Source of the DNA: Arthrobacter sp. ZGTC131
GTDB taxonomy: Bacteria; Actinomycetota; Actinomycetes; Actinomycetales; Micrococcaceae
NCBI RefSeq assembly: GCF_002929275.1
Contig: NZ_PJIK01000001.1
Coordinates: forward strand, 186,001-250,000
Direction: 5' to 3'
DNA: 64,000 nucleotides
A program made the position numbers and the translations under genes. This document shows, one piece after another, positions 43,919-53,444 of the stretch (positions are counted from its first letter, which is position 1; every line of letters begins with the position of its first letter). The notes under the pieces are model-generated. The model was not told the origin of the DNA and searched no databases. It was given only the letters and a program-made list of their open reading frames with translations.

Positions 43919-44170
43919 CTATTTTCCGACCGTGTCCATTGCCTGGTTGAACATGGCTTCAAGCGCTGGGCCCGCCAACGCCAGCAAGGCAGCAACAAGC
44001 ACTGCCGACATGAGCGTTATCATCACCCAGCCCGGGACGTCCCCCCGCTCCGGGTGGTCAGGATTGCGCGCATCTCCGGGATGCGTCGGACGGGTCAGCG
44101 TTGCAGGGCTCCCGATGAGCGTCATAAGGGCGTTGGCGATTGCTAGTCCGTGCCTGGTCATGAATGTCAT
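43919..44170 (-). CDS. Flp-like small pilin candidate
   Basis: 83 residues with a hydrophobic helix (GWVMITLMSAVLVAALLALA) followed by GPALEAMFNQAMDTVGK. The position between tadC and tadE and the small single-helix build point to the Flp/Fap pilin. The classic Flp site G-x4-E-Y is missing; the segment ahead of the helix is ERGDVPGW, a form seen in actinobacterial Tad loci. A hydrophobic N-terminal stretch is also present. ATG 44170 has AGGGAA before it. Confidence 0.75.
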   Translation of the reverse strand: MTFMTRHGLAIANALMTLIGSPATLTRPTHPGDARNPDHPERGDVPGWVMITLMSAVLVAALLALAGPALEAMFNQAMDTVGK

Positions 44171-44252
44171 GTACTTCCCTTTTCTCTGAGGACTGATTGC
44201 TGTCACCGGGTACCCGGTGTGGTTTAGGGGCCATTGGCCGGGGCGACGAAGC

Positions 44253-45194
44253 TCAAAGATTCAGGCTCAGCGCCGCCAGCCCCGGGAACACGGCAAAGAC
44301 GACTGTTAGCGGCAAGACACCGAATACAAGCGGGACCATCATCGCGATTTCCTTCTTTCCGGCTGACTCCATTAGGTCGCGTTTGGCGGTGTCCCGGACG
44401 TCCTGGGCCTGCGCCCTCAGGACTTCGGCGAGGGGAGTGCCCCTCTCCACTGCCACGATGATGCCGTCAACGAACCGGACGAGTGCGCCCAGATCCGTCC
44501 GCGCAGAGAACTCCTGCAGCGCTTCCACGAGAGGTTTGCCTGCCCTGGTTTCGGCGAGGACCGCACCGAATTCCTTGGACAGCTCGCCGCGTGCGCTCCT
44601 GCACACCCGGTCCAGTGCACCAGTGGCGCTTTCGCCGGCACTCACGGCGAGCGCCATCATTTCCGCGAGACTCGGGAACTCCGCCATCATCCGTACTTGC
44701 CGCTTCCGGATCTGCACACCCAGCCAGTAGTCCCGGAACAGGAACCCGCCCACTGCGCATCCGCCCGCGGCAACCACCGCCAGGACCGGACTGAACCTCC
44801 CTGCGAGGGCGCCCAGCACGATCAGACCGACTGCGGCGACGAAGCCGGAAACGGCCCAGAGCAGCTGCTCTGCCCGGAAGTTCACGGGCGGCTTGCTGAT
44901 GCCGGCTTGCGCGAGCCTGCGTGTCAGTGCTGATGAGCCGAGGTTGAATTTGCCCAGCTTTGCCGTGGCATCTTTGATGAGCGGGCGGAGGATGCGTTCG
45001 AGGGGACCAAACGGCGTGATGGTGTGGTCCAGCGTCCGAAGGAGCTTGGATTCGATGTTCTGGGACCGAAGCTGCGGTTCAATCCGGTCCACAAAGCTTA
45101 TGGACCGCATGAAGGGAAGCCGGACGACGATGAGCCAGAGTCCGGCGCCGAGAACTATGCCGCACACGAGCGGCGCTGCTGGCACGGTTGTCAT
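44253..45194 (-). CDS. tadC: Tad system inner-membrane protein TadC
   Basis: 313 residues, T2SS-F domain (about 165-290, FPSLAEMMALAVSAGESATG and VRFVDGIIVAVERGTPLAEVL) with membrane helices before and after. Forms the membrane platform with TadB. Overlaps tadB by 4 nt. Confidence 0.9.
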   Translation of the reverse strand: MTTVPAAPLVCGIVLGAGLWLIVVRLPFMRSISFVDRIEPQLRSQNIESKLLRTLDHTITPFGPLERILRPLIKDATAKLGKFNLGSSALTRRLAQAGISKPPVNFRAEQLLWAVSGFVAAVGLIVLGALAGRFSPVLAVVAAGGCAVGGFLFRDYWLGVQIRKRQVRMMAEFPSLAEMMALAVSAGESATGALDRVCRSARGELSKEFGAVLAETRAGKPLVEALQEFSARTDLGALVRFVDGIIVAVERGTPLAEVLRAQAQDVRDTAKRDLMESAGKKEIAMMVPLVFGVLPLTVVFAVFPGLAALSLNL

Positions 45195-46045
45195 CGCAGC
45201 ACCCTCTCTTCCTCAGGCAGGGCCCCTATACGGAGCATGACGGAGTAGCAGACCAGGGAAACGACAAGCCCGCCGAGCAGGACCGCGGCCCCCGTGGGGG
45301 TGTTGTAGGCAGCGACGGCTTCCGGGCGGCTCGCCAGCAGCACCATGACGAGCCACGGGGCGGCCACAGCAAGGCGGGCAGCGTTGACGGTCCACGACTG
45401 CCTGGCCTCCAGTTCACTCCGGGTGCGGGCACTTTCCCGGAGAAATTCGGCCAGAGTTCCGAGGAGCTTGCCGAGATCAGAACCGCCCACTTCCCGGGTG
45501 AGCCTCAGTGCCTCGACAATGCGGTCGGCAACCGGGTCGGCAAGACGCTCCTTGAGCCTGTTGAGGGATGCGTCGAACTGCCCGCCCGAGCGATAGTCGG
45601 CGCCGAAGTCACGAAACACGTGACGCAGTTCCTCCGGCCCCTTCTCACCCAGTTGAATAAGTGCCTCGGGGAGCGACAACCCCGCCCTGATGGCGGACCT
45701 GAGGTGATCAACGACGTCGGGCCAGAGTCGCCGCAGGACGGCAGTTCGCCTCTTGGCCCTCCACTTCACGATCACAACCGGCAGCCAGGCGCCAAACAAT
45801 CCGAAGCAGCATGAGATCGCCCATGACTTGCTCACAGCGAAAAACACGAGCATGGCAAACGCGCCGAGGCCAAAGCAGCTCCCGACGAGGCCGGCGCCGG
45901 TCACCTTCTCAACGCCGGCGGCAAGGAGCAGGTCCTGCAGGCGGCCGGTACGGGGCTGCTTCCTGACGCGATCAGGCCCTTCCCATGCCGACCACCAGAT
46001 CAGGAACAGCCCGGCCCCCGCCAGCACGCCGAGCAACGGCGCCAT
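45191..46045 (-). CDS. tadB: Tad system inner-membrane protein TadB
   Basis: 284 residues from ATG 46045, one base overlapping the tadA stop (TGATG). T2SS-F domain with LRSAIRAGLSLPEALIQLGE and LRLTREVGGSDLGKLLGTL. Partner of TadC. Confidence 0.9.
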   Translation of the reverse strand: MAPLLGVLAGAGLFLIWWSAWEGPDRVRKQPRTGRLQDLLLAAGVEKVTGAGLVGSCFGLGAFAMLVFFAVSKSWAISCCFGLFGAWLPVVIVKWRAKRRTAVLRRLWPDVVDHLRSAIRAGLSLPEALIQLGEKGPEELRHVFRDFGADYRSGGQFDASLNRLKERLADPVADRIVEALRLTREVGGSDLGKLLGTLAEFLRESARTRSELEARQSWTVNAARLAVAAPWLVMVLLASRPEAVAAYNTPTGAAVLLGGLVVSLVCYSVMLRIGALPEEERVLR

Positions 46046-47268
46046 CAGCGCGGCTCCAGGAGGGCTGCGACGTCGTAACCCGCCTTCGCGAATTTCTCCG
46101 CCGCGGGCATCGAGTTGGCTTTCAGCTGCAGCTGACCATCGATCATTGAGAAAATCATGGACGACTCGATGATGCCGTTCTCGACCCTTCGGCCCAGCGA
46201 CAAGATCTCTGTCACCTGCCGGCTGCCGTTGGCGTGGCGGCTGCAATGGACCACGAGGTCAATGCACGAGGCCACCGTCGGGACAACGAAAGCGCTCGAT
46301 ATGTTGTCTCCGGCGAGCAGGGGAAGTGTGCAGATCTTGGTCACGGCGTCGTGCGCGGAGTTCGCGTGCACCGTGCACATTCCGGGAAGCCCGGAGTTCA
46401 GAGCGATGAGCATGTCGAGGCTCTCGGCCTCCCGTACTTCTCCCACGACGAGACGGTCGGGCCGCATCCGGAGCGCTTCCTTGACCAGGCGGCGCAGCGG
46501 GATCTCACCCTCACCTTCCAGGTTGGGCTGCCTGCATTGAAGCCCGACGACGTCGCGCAGCGGAAATTGGAGCTCAAAGATCTCCTCGACGGTGATCACC
46601 CGCTCGCGGCTGCCAATGCTGGCCGACAGGCAGTTGAGCATTGTGGTCTTGCCCGCCTGGGTGGCTCCCGATACGAGGATGTTGAGCCCGCTGGCGACCG
46701 CGGCGCCGAGAAAACGTGCCGACTGGGGTGTCAGGGTGCCAAGTTCGACAAGGTGTTCCAGGCGGCTTGCCTTGACCACGAACTTGCGGATGTTGATGGC
46801 CCAGTGGCGCCGGGTCACGTCCGGTATGACCACATGGAGCCGTGAACCGTCGGGCAGCGCGGCATCCACGAACGGCGAGGACATGTCGAGGCGCCGGCCG
46901 GAGCTTTTCAGCATCCGCTCAACCAAATCCCGGATCTGCTGGTCCGTGAGGCTGAGGGACGTCAATTCGGATTCCCCGTTCCGGGCCACGTAGATTTCCG
47001 TGGGAGCGTTGATCCAGATTTCCTCGATGTCCGGATCATCCAGCAGTGGCTGCAGGGCGCCGAAGCCAGCCACGGCGTCGAAGACGAACCTCCGCGCGGG
47101 TTCCAGCGGACCTATAGGGGGAAGCGGTCCCATCAGGGCCCGCTCGTCATAATCGCTGACGGCTGCGTCCACGAGGCGCCTGACCTCGCCGGCCTGCCGA
47201 AGCGGATCAAGACCCCGGCGACGAATCAGCTCCCGGACTTCATCCTCGACTATCCGTACAGCATCCAT
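46045..47268 (-). CDS. tadA: Tad secretion ATPase TadA/CpaF
   Basis: 407 residues. Hexameric secretion ATPase of the CpaF group: Walker A GATQAGKTTML, Asp box VITVEEIFEL, Walker B RMRPDRLVVGEVR, His box CTVHANSAHDA. It powers pilus assembly. First gene of the operon; no tadZ/cpaE or prepilin peptidase is seen nearby. Confidence 0.95.
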   Translation of the reverse strand: MDAVRIVEDEVRELIRRRGLDPLRQAGEVRRLVDAAVSDYDERALMGPLPPIGPLEPARRFVFDAVAGFGALQPLLDDPDIEEIWINAPTEIYVARNGESELTSLSLTDQQIRDLVERMLKSSGRRLDMSSPFVDAALPDGSRLHVVIPDVTRRHWAINIRKFVVKASRLEHLVELGTLTPQSARFLGAAVASGLNILVSGATQAGKTTMLNCLSASIGSRERVITVEEIFELQFPLRDVVGLQCRQPNLEGEGEIPLRRLVKEALRMRPDRLVVGEVREAESLDMLIALNSGLPGMCTVHANSAHDAVTKICTLPLLAGDNISSAFVVPTVASCIDLVVHCSRHANGSRQVTEILSLGRRVENGIIESSMIFSMIDGQLQLKANSMPAAEKFAKAGYDVAALLEPR

Positions 47269-47419
47269 GTATTCCCCAATACGACTGCCGCCCCCGGCGG
47301 AGGCAGTGCAATTGGGTTAAAGCTAAGGGATGGTACCCCGTGGGCAAAGTCATACGGGGGAAGTTGTGGATAAGTGGGAGCCGGGCGGAGTTGCGTCAGC
47401 GGGGCCGCAGGTCTCGCTG

Positions 47420-48439
47420 TCAGTCCTGCCCTGCGTACCCGTACGGGTTGGAGCTCTGCCAGCGCCAGTGGTCCTCGCACATCTGTGACAGGTTCCGGCG
47501 GGCCGACCAGCCCAGTTCGGCGAGGGCGGCAGAGGCATCGGCGTAGCTCACGGCCGCATCGCCGGGCCGGCGCGGCGCGAACTCGTAGGGAATCGGGTGG
47601 CCTGCAGCGGCGCCGAAGGCATCGATGACTTCCAGCACGGACGAGCCGCGGCCGGTGCCGAGGTTCCAGCGGAACGCTCCGGTCTTGGTCGCCAGGTAGC
47701 GCAGCGCTGCCAGGTGGCCCGCCGCGAGGTCCATGACGTGGATGTAGTCCCGCACGCCGGTGCCGTCGGGCGTGGGATAGTCGTTGCCGAAGACCATGAC
47801 CTTTTCCCGGCGGCCTACGGCCACCTGGGCCACGAACGGCAGCAGGTTGTTCGGTATGCCACGGGGATCTTCACCGATGCGGCCCGATTCGTGCGCACCC
47901 ACGGGATTGAAGTACCGCAGCAGCGCGATGCTCCAGCGCGGATCGGCGTCGCTGAGGTCAGAGAGGATGTCCTCGATCTGCTCCTTGGTCCGCCCGTAGG
48001 GATTGGTTGCGTCCAGCGGCGACTTTTCGATCAGGGGAACATGTTCCGAGGCCCCATAGACCGTGGCGGACGAGCTGAACACCAGCCGGCGCACACCGGC
48101 CTTCTCCATGCTCTCGAGCAGGTTCAGCGTTCCGACGACGTTGTTCTTGTAGTACCACAGGGGCTTTTCGACCGACTCCCCCACCGCTTTGAGGCCGGCA
48201 AAGTGGATGACGGCGTCGAAGCCGCCTTCCGCGAACACCTGATCGACGGCATCAGCGTCCAGCAGGTCTCCTTCACGGAAATCCACTTTCTTGCCAGTGA
48301 GCTCCTCGACCCGCCGCACCGCCTCGACGCTCGAATTCATGAGGTTGTCCAGCACGACAACCTCATGCCCGTCCTCAAGAAGACAAAGCGCAGTGTGTGA
48401 TCCGATGTAGCCGGCGCCCCCGGTGACCAATACCTTCAT
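47420..48439 (-). CDS. galE: UDP-glucose 4-epimerase
   Basis: 339 residues. Short-chain dehydrogenase fold: GGAGYIGSH (NAD), catalytic SSSATVYG and YGRTK, then the substrate part. Supplies UDP-galactose for surface polymers, fitting the envelope genes to the right. A GTG two codons upstream is an alternative start. Confidence 0.95.
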   Translation of the reverse strand: MKVLVTGGAGYIGSHTALCLLEDGHEVVVLDNLMNSSVEAVRRVEELTGKKVDFREGDLLDADAVDQVFAEGGFDAVIHFAGLKAVGESVEKPLWYYKNNVVGTLNLLESMEKAGVRRLVFSSSATVYGASEHVPLIEKSPLDATNPYGRTKEQIEDILSDLSDADPRWSIALLRYFNPVGAHESGRIGEDPRGIPNNLLPFVAQVAVGRREKVMVFGNDYPTPDGTGVRDYIHVMDLAAGHLAALRYLATKTGAFRWNLGTGRGSSVLEVIDAFGAAAGHPIPYEFAPRRPGDAAVSYADASAALAELGWSARRNLSQMCEDHWRWQSSNPYGYAGQD

Positions 48440-48559
48440 GGCCACAAGTCTAGGTCCAGGCGAGGGGCATCATGGCCTGCCCTCCCGGTTGTTGCGACGA
48501 TGCCGCGGGAGACCATCCCGGGGAAATTGATTGCCATTCACCATCCCCGTTGGTCACAG

Positions 48560-48702
48560 GAGCCCCATTAGTCACTTGAATCCCTCCGGTGTTAGGATGG
48601 GCCCGCTAACATCGCCGCAGGTTTGATGCGGGGCTCAATACGGCGAGGAAAGTCAGCCATGAGGCCGTTTTAAGCCCGCAGCTCAAGGCTACGGAGTATT
48701 AC
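48560..48702 (+). other. Leader of the lysozyme gene, possible RNA structure
   Basis: A candidate -10 TTAGGAT lies near 48593. The following about 100 nt have small complementary pieces (CGCCG/CGGCG, TTGA/TCAA), but match no riboswitch that I recognise. Listed because wall hydrolase genes in this group are often riboswitch-controlled. Confidence 0.25.
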
Positions 48703-51700
48703 ATGGAACGTTCCTCGAAAAGCAGCCGCTCCGCAGTCACCGCGTTGAGCATGAGAAGGCTCGGCCTTGTGGGGGCTTCCGCAATCCTGTCCACGATGCT
48801 GTGTGTGGGCGGCGGCCTTCCGGTCCAGGCGACCGCGACGAGCCCCGCCGGCTCCGGAAACCCCGGCGCCCCCACCCCCGAGACGGCGCCCGCTCCGTCA
48901 ACGAACCCGGCGCCGTCGTCGACGCCGGTCCCGTCCCCGAACGCAACGGGCCCGACGGCGGGCGCCGCCACGCCGTCGTCGGCTCCGGCACAGGAGGCCC
49001 CCGGGCAGGAGGCCCCCGGGCAGATCGATATGGAGGCGCTCCGCGCCGAAATCGGAAAAGACGGCGCGTACATGGGGCAGGGTGCGAAGGAACGTGCCTC
49101 GACGTTCGCCAAGCGGTCGGACACCTCGTCCCAGAACGCCATCTCCACAGAGGCGGCCAACACCTGGATGGCGCCGGGCATCCAGGGGCTGGACGTCAGC
49201 AGCCACCAGTCCACGGTCAACTGGGGCACCCAGTACAACATGGGCGCCAGGTTCGCCTACGTAAAGGCCACGGAGGGGACAACATACAAAAACCCCCTCT
49301 TCGGATCCCAGTACGGCGGCGCCGAGGGTGCCGGCATGATCCGCGGGGCGTATCACTTCGCCCTCCCCAATGTTTCGGCAGCGTCTGTCCAGGCAGATTA
49401 CTTCGTCAATAACGGCGGCGGGTGGACCGGCGACGGGAAGACCATGCCCCCGCTCCTTGATATCGAGTACAACCCCTACCCGTCGCTGGGAAACACGTGC
49501 TACAGCATGAGCCAAGCGGCGATGGTCAACTGGATTGCAGCCTTTTCCAACCGTGTCCTGGCCAGGACCGGCCGCCTCCCCATGATCTACACCACCACCG
49601 ACTGGTGGACCCAGTGCACCGGAAACTCCGGCGCGTTCAGCAGGCAGCCGCTGCACCTCGCGGCATATGCGACTGCCCCGGGAGCCATGCCCAACGGCTG
49701 GGGGACCTACAGCGTCTGGCAGTACAGCGCCACGGGTCCTTTCGCCGGCGACTCCAATGCCTGGAACGGCACCCTGGCCACCCTGCAGAAATTTGCATCT
49801 CAGGCCGACGGCGCCGTCCCCACACCGTCCATTACGTCCTTGGGTGATGTGATTGCCGCCGACGCTTCCGGCGTTCTGTGGGACTATCCTGCGACCGGGT
49901 CCGGGACCTTCGGCACACGGCGACAGATCGGACAGGGCTGGACCGGGCTGCGTTCCATCAACGCCATCGACTGGAACGCCGACGGCGTCCTGGACCTCGT
50001 CGCCCAATGGACCTCGGGCCGAGTCAACGTGTATCTCGGTATCTCGGCGGGGGGATTTTCCACCGGTCCCGTACTGGCCGCGTCGGGTTGGGGCAACTAC
50101 CAGCTCACGGTCGGCTACTGGCTTAGCGGCAGCTATTTCCCGCAGATCATCACGCGCGACGATGCCGGCGCGCTCCGACTGTGGCGCAATACTTCAGGTT
50201 CAGGGGTCAGCACAGGAACGGCCATAGGTAACGGCTGGAGCGGGCTGAACCTGACCATGATCGACTTTGACGGCGACGGCCACCAGGACATCCTGGGCCA
50301 GGACCCCGCCGGGGCGCTCCGGCTCTACCGTTCCGGCGGCACGGGATCCTTCCTCTCCGAGGCTCGGCGGACGGTGGGCACCGGCTGGAACGTGATGACC
50401 AGCGTGACCGTCACGACCAACTTCAAGGGGGCAGGGACCGGCGGCCTCATGGCACGCAACGGTGATGGCAAGCTGACGTATTACCCGGTGCCGGGCAACT
50501 CGACATTCGGCACGGCAGCCACGATCGGCGTCGGCTGGAACGGTTACCTCATCGCCGGCGGCGAGACGATCAACGTCACGGCTGCTCCCCCGCCCACCCA
50601 GCCGACTCCTTCGATCGCGTCGGCCTCGGACGTGGTGACCATCGATCCTGCCGGTGGCCTCTTCCGCCACTCCACGGGCGCCGGGTCCCTCGGACCCGCT
50701 ACCAAGATCGGCGACGGCTTCACTGGCGTCGCCTCCGTTCACGTTACTGACTGGAACGCTGACGGCATCCAGGACGTGGCGACCCTGAGCACCGCAGGAG
50801 TCCTTAGCATCCGGGCCGGACTGTCAGCCGGAGGCTTCACCGCACCCAGCGTTATCGCCTCCGGGCTCGCCGGGGCGGACATCACCTTCGGCCCCTGGCT
50901 GAAGGCCTCCAAATATCCGGGCCTCGTAGTCCGAAGGGCCGACGGCGCACTCCAGTTCCACGCGAATACGTCCGGAGGCGCCCTTGGCAGTGCCGCCGGC
51001 ATCGGATCAGGATTCACTCGGATGCACGTCACCATGACGGACGCAGACGGGGACGGCAACCAGGACATTGCCGCCGTTGACTACCTCGGGCGCATGACGC
51101 TCTTCCGTTCCAACGGCACGGGAACGTTCATCACGGAATCCCGGAAGGTCATCGGCAACGGATGGAACGTGATGACCAGCATCAGCCCGGCCAAGGGATT
51201 CGCGGCACCATCGTCGAACGGAATCTTGGCGCGCGACGCCGCAGGAACGCTGAGCTATTACCCCCTCAACCAGGGAGCCTTCGGCCAGAAGTCGGCGCTG
51301 ACACCCGGATGGGCCAACACCCTGATCTCCGGAAGCGCCCGCCTTGCATCCGAGCGGCCGATCACCGGCACCGCGGACGTGCTCTCCGTTGACGCCTCCG
51401 GACGGCTCTGGAACCATCCCGCGGGTTCATCCGTGATCACCGGGGCGTATCAGATCGGGGTCGGCTGGTCAGGAATGAAATTCCTGCACGTCGTGGACTG
51501 GAACAGCGATGGCGTCCCCGACATCCTCGCCCAAAAGACCACCGGCGCGATATCGGCGTACCTGGGATCGGCGTCGGGCGGGTTCACCGGACCGGCGACT
51601 GTCGCCACGGCCGGATTTTCCCAGACGACTCTGGTCGCCGGCAAGTGGGTGACCGGCAGCAGGTACCCCGGCCTGGTGGGCTACGGCAGCGACGGCGTCC

Positions 51701-52104
51701 TCAACTACTGGACCAACCCGTCCGGTGCTGCGCTCGGGGCGCCGGTGCGGATCGGCACCGGCTGGGGCGGACTTAAGCTGGCGATGGTGGACTTCGATAC
51801 TGACGGAAACCAGGACCTCCTGGCCGTTGCCACCTCGGGCTCGATGAAGCTCTACCGCTCCACCGGCAGAAACAGCTTTGTCCCGGAAACCAGGCGGATC
51901 ATCGGCAGCGGGTGGCAGTCGTTCCGGCAGTTCTCCGCCACCGCAGGATTCGCCGGCGCCGGCAGCAAGGGAGTGCTGGCCCTGCAGACCACCGGCCAGC
52001 TCCGCTACTACGCTATTGCCGCCGGAGGCAAGTGGGGCCCGGTATCGACGGCGGGGACGGTCGGCTCAGCGGCACTCGTGTCGTTCTCGTCCGCCGCGGG
52101 CTAA
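48703..52104 (+). CDS. Secreted GH25 lysozyme with three FG-GAP/VCBS-like repeat modules
   Basis: 1133 residues. Signal peptide (about 20-45), Ala/Pro/Thr-rich linker with a QEAPG repeat, GH25 muramidase domain (about 160-365) with GLDVSSHQ (D164), YVKATEG (E191) and LLDIEYN (D253, E255). Then three modules of about 250 residues starting near 382, 643 and 892, each opening with DV.(A/S/T).D.(A/S)G.L(W/F) and containing DWN(A/S)DGVxD and DFDxDGxQD. These FG-GAP/VCBS-type blades bind calcium and build beta-propellers. The enzyme should cut peptidoglycan, while the modules bind wall or glycan. Confidence 0.94.
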   Translation: MERSSKSSRSAVTALSMRRLGLVGASAILSTMLCVGGGLPVQATATSPAGSGNPGAPTPETAPAPSTNPAPSSTPVPSPNATGPTAGAATPSSAPAQEAPGQEAPGQIDMEALRAEIGKDGAYMGQGAKERASTFAKRSDTSSQNAISTEAANTWMAPGIQGLDVSSHQSTVNWGTQYNMGARFAYVKATEGTTYKNPLFGSQYGGAEGAGMIRGAYHFALPNVSAASVQADYFVNNGGGWTGDGKTMPPLLDIEYNPYPSLGNTCYSMSQAAMVNWIAAFSNRVLARTGRLPMIYTTTDWWTQCTGNSGAFSRQPLHLAAYATAPGAMPNGWGTYSVWQYSATGPFAGDSNAWNGTLATLQKFASQADGAVPTPSITSLGDVIAADASGVLWDYPATGSGTFGTRRQIGQGWTGLRSINAIDWNADGVLDLVAQWTSGRVNVYLGISAGGFSTGPVLAASGWGNYQLTVGYWLSGSYFPQIITRDDAGALRLWRNTSGSGVSTGTAIGNGWSGLNLTMIDFDGDGHQDILGQDPAGALRLYRSGGTGSFLSEARRTVGTGWNVMTSVTVTTNFKGAGTGGLMARNGDGKLTYYPVPGNSTFGTAATIGVGWNGYLIAGGETINVTAAPPPTQPTPSIASASDVVTIDPAGGLFRHSTGAGSLGPATKIGDGFTGVASVHVTDWNADGIQDVATLSTAGVLSIRAGLSAGGFTAPSVIASGLAGADITFGPWLKASKYPGLVVRRADGALQFHANTSGGALGSAAGIGSGFTRMHVTMTDADGDGNQDIAAVDYLGRMTLFRSNGTGTFITESRKVIGNGWNVMTSISPAKGFAAPSSNGILARDAAGTLSYYPLNQGAFGQKSALTPGWANTLISGSARLASERPITGTADVLSVDASGRLWNHPAGSSVITGAYQIGVGWSGMKFLHVVDWNSDGVPDILAQKTTGAISAYLGSASGGFTGPATVATAGFSQTTLVAGKWVTGSRYPGLVGYGSDGVLNYWTNPSGAALGAPVRIGTGWGGLKLAMVDFDTDGNQDLLAVATSGSMKLYRSTGRNSFVPETRRIIGSGWQSFRQFSATAGFAGAGSKGVLALQTTGQLRYYAIAAGGKWGPVSTAGTVGSAALVSFSSAAG
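48991..49020 (+). repeat. 15-bp direct repeat encoding QEAPG twice
   Basis: CAGGAGGCCCCCGGG at 48991-49005 and again at 49006-49020, in the linker of the lysozyme. Confidence 0.8.
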
Positions 52105-52131
52105 CCGCGGTCAAACGACCGGACTTACAAG

Positions 52132-52159
52132 GAAGGCGGCTCCCGTGGGAGCCGCCTTC
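52132..52159. terminator. Terminator between the lysozyme and glycosyltransferase genes
   Basis: Perfect 13-bp inverted repeat (GAAGGCGGCTCCC and complement) with a 2-nt spacer, between convergent genes; followed by GTTGT. Confidence 0.75.
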
Positions 52160-52181
52160 GTTGTCAGACCCGCCTTATGTT

Positions 52182-53324
52182 CTAGGCGCGTGCGTGCCGG
52201 GAGCCCGCAATGTCGTCCACGGCCTTCTGCCACGCCAGCACCTGGGACTCGGCTGAAAGCGGCCTGGCCGCAGCGTCTGCCGCTTTTTTCCACTCCGCAA
52301 TCTTGTCGGCGGTCAGGCCGTGGAGCGTCTCCCGCAGCGAGTCAGCGGAGAAATCGCGCGTCACGGCGCCTAATCCGTACTGTTCAACGAGCGAAACCAT
52401 CGCCGGAGACGGGCCTACGATGAGGCCGATCCGGGCCTGGACGGCCTCGAAGAACTTGTTCGGCAGGGCATTCTTCAGGTTGAAGTTAGTCGGAGGCAGG
52501 AACACCAGCGAGACGTCGTATTCGCTCAGGGTTGCCACCAGCTGGGCGTACGGAACCGGATCGCGGAACCGGACGGCCGGCACGGATGCGGCCTTCTCCT
52601 TCAGTTCAGCCACGTAATCGGGCTCGTTCGGCATGACGATCATGTCCAGCGTGAGCCACTCCGGCGCGTCCCGCATCGCTTCGATGAAGTTCTCGAGTTT
52701 CCGGTAGCGCTGCCCGGCAGCGCTGTGGATGAGGCGCACCGGAGTGCCCACCGGACGCACCTCTCGTTCGGCGTAAGGTGCTGCGTTGGTGACAACACCC
52801 GCGGCCACACCGTAATCCTTGGTGTATTCGTCCGCGATGCCTTGGGACACGGTGGTGACCGATTCAGCCAAAGGCAGGTAGCGGCGGCAGAGCCAGCGCA
52901 TGAACGGCGCAACGAACAGCCGCCATTTGAGGTCGTCCTCTTTCTCACGGGGGGCAAATTCGTGGAGGTCGGCATGGACGCCCAGCCTCGGCTGAAGCTC
53001 GAATGCCAGCGGCAGCGTATTCAGGTCATTGGCCAGGATGACGTCGAAGCCGCCGCGCGGCAGCACTTTCCGCGCCGCCTGAACGGCTGTCAGGCCGTTG
53101 TATACGCGGGGATAGCGCCGGGCAACGAGCCCCACCTTGTCCGATGGCCAGCCGCGGGAGTCGCTGGGCAGCGGAAAATGATCATCGACTCCCTCAGGGG
53201 CCTCACCGTAGCCACACGTGGTAACGCGGTACTTGCCTTTGAACAGCTCAACCTGCTTGAGGACCCTTGGATCCGAACGAATGGGCGAAAAGGTCAGGAT
53301 CAGCAATGAGGGGAGCTCAGTCAT
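52182..53324 (-). CDS. Glycosyltransferase, GT4/GT-B fold
   Basis: 380 residues from ATG 53324 (MTELPSLLILTFSPI; an ATG three codons earlier is possible). GT-B fold: N-terminal domain with SPIRSDPRVLKQVELF and HADLHEFAPREKEDD, C-terminal domain with LIHSAAGQRYRKLENFIEAM and PNKFFEAVQARIGLIVGPS. It adds a sugar to a surface-glycan or lipid intermediate. No signal or membrane helix. Donor and acceptor unknown. Separate from the next gene by 120 bp with an 11-bp repeat. Confidence 0.88.
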   Translation of the reverse strand: MTELPSLLILTFSPIRSDPRVLKQVELFKGKYRVTTCGYGEAPEGVDDHFPLPSDSRGWPSDKVGLVARRYPRVYNGLTAVQAARKVLPRGGFDVILANDLNTLPLAFELQPRLGVHADLHEFAPREKEDDLKWRLFVAPFMRWLCRRYLPLAESVTTVSQGIADEYTKDYGVAAGVVTNAAPYAEREVRPVGTPVRLIHSAAGQRYRKLENFIEAMRDAPEWLTLDMIVMPNEPDYVAELKEKAASVPAVRFRDPVPYAQLVATLSEYDVSLVFLPPTNFNLKNALPNKFFEAVQARIGLIVGPSPAMVSLVEQYGLGAVTRDFSADSLRETLHGLTADKIAEWKKAADAAARPLSAESQVLAWQKAVDDIAGSRHARA

Positions 53325-53383
53325 AGGATCCATTATCCCAGACACCCACGCGGCGTTCCGTCCGGCACCCGCCACAACCCGAA

Positions 53384-53427
53384 GACTGCGCGACGACTGC
53401 GCGACGCCTGCGCGACGCCTGCGCGGG
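53384..53427. repeat. Four 11-bp tandem repeats
   Basis: GACTGCGCGAC twice, then GCCTGCGCGAC and GCCTGCGCGGG, between the two minus-strand genes. Confidence 0.85.
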
Positions 53428-53444
53428 CCAGCATGTTGACCCGG

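Noticed and set aside
48560-48702. c-di-AMP (ydaO) or c-di-GMP riboswitch before the lysozyme
   Set aside because: Consensus cores (such as GGGGAACC) are absent; kept only as an unassigned leader.
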